Positions 63,840-64,000 of a stretch of 64,000 nucleotides of DNA are shown here, piece by piece. The position numbers were made by a program, and so were the translations under genes. Numbering within the stretch: position 1 is the stretch's first letter; each line of letters begins with the position of its first letter. Below the pieces are notes generated by a model. It did no database searches. It saw only the letters and a list, made by a program, of their open reading frames with translations, and was not told where the DNA came from. Source of the DNA: Pseudosulfitobacter pseudonitzschiae (GTDB taxonomy: Bacteria > Pseudomonadota > Alphaproteobacteria > Rhodobacterales > Rhodobacteraceae); contig NZ_CP022419.1 in the NCBI RefSeq assembly GCF_002222635.1, positions 124,001-188,000 on the forward strand, in the 5' to 3' direction.

Positions 63840-64000
63840 ATGACACCAAAGGCATCGCATGCTGATATTGTGATGGAGGCAACGCAGTCGACATCGGCTG
63901 CGGCAAAGTCGCGGGTTGCTGCGAGTTGGCACCGTTCTGTCATTAAGCATGGACTGGACCCTGATGAGCATCGGGCACCTGACCGAATAGAGCAAAAAAG
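63840..64000 (+). CDS. GAF/Fis-type (AcoR-like) regulator, N-terminal part
   Basis: The gene starts at ATG 63840 after AGGGAGAGC and runs off the right edge. The 53 visible codons include AAAKSRVAASWHRSVIKHGL and DPDEHRAPDRIE, the usual opening of GAF-domain regulators with a C-terminal Fis HTH (VAASWxRSxxxHGLDP). With such partial data, the presence of a sigma-54 AAA+ domain cannot be told. Confidence 0.65.
   Translation, partial: MTPKASHADIVMEATQSTSAAAKSRVAASWHRSVIKHGLDPDEHRAPDRIEQK

Overview
The window looks like part of a large conjugative replicon, a plasmid or an integrative element, from a marine Rhodobacterales (roseobacter-group) alphaproteobacterium. The base is inferred: moderately high GC, alphaproteobacterial codon use, a cox gene order like that of Oligotropha carboxidovorans, and a VirB/VirD4 transfer system with the relaxase set common on roseobacter plasmids. 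No rRNA, tRNA, CRISPR or replication initiation gene was seen.

Layout. (1) 1-10.3 kb: a beta-oxidation cluster (CoA transferase, SDR and SCP-x-type thiolase on the minus strand; acyl-CoA ligase, two paired acyl-CoA dehydrogenases, a DECR-like SDR, a crotonase and two hotdog thioesterases on the plus strand). Two matching 16-bp palindromes suggest one shared repressor. (2) 10.4-23.0 kb: a complete alkane-oxidation island of the Pseudomonas GPo1 (OCT plasmid) type: alkS, alkT and a thiolase on the minus strand; alkB, alkG, alkH, alkJ, a new 56-codon Cys-rich ORF and alkK on the plus strand. It oxidises n-alkane to alcohol, aldehyde, fatty acid and acyl-CoA, which cluster 1 could then degrade. 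Decayed IS5-family genes lie on both sides. (3) 24.7-30.2 kb: a TetR-controlled RND efflux pump plus a second TetR gene. (4) 30.2-43.8 kb: small accessory genes, then a virB operon (virB1-like, 2, 3, 4, lipoprotein, second transglycosylase, 5, 8, 9, 10, 11, small genes, 6).

(5) 44.1-54.2 kb: a form I aerobic CO dehydrogenase cluster (coxC-M-S-L-D-E-F-mobA-like-33aa ORF-G-I), on the opposite strand to virB and placed exactly between the virB operon and the coupling and mobilisation genes. (6) 54.6-64 kb: virD4, relaxase and mobC, a likely oriT, a hairpin-dense non-coding block that may be a structured RNA, a conserved small gene, an SH3-nuclease gene, a DUF2493 gene and the start of a Fis/GAF-type regulator.

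Taken together, one transferable element seems to carry alkane use, CO oxidation (lithoheterotrophic energy) and an efflux pump. Strongest leads for new biology: the structured non-coding block at about 59.75-60.10 kb (plus 60.36-60.45 kb), the Cys-rich ORF between alkJ and alkK, a three-copy 21-bp-period repeat in front of coxM, and a 33-aa ORF coupled to the mobA-like gene. Function calls rest on motifs and remembered family sequences; no database search was run.
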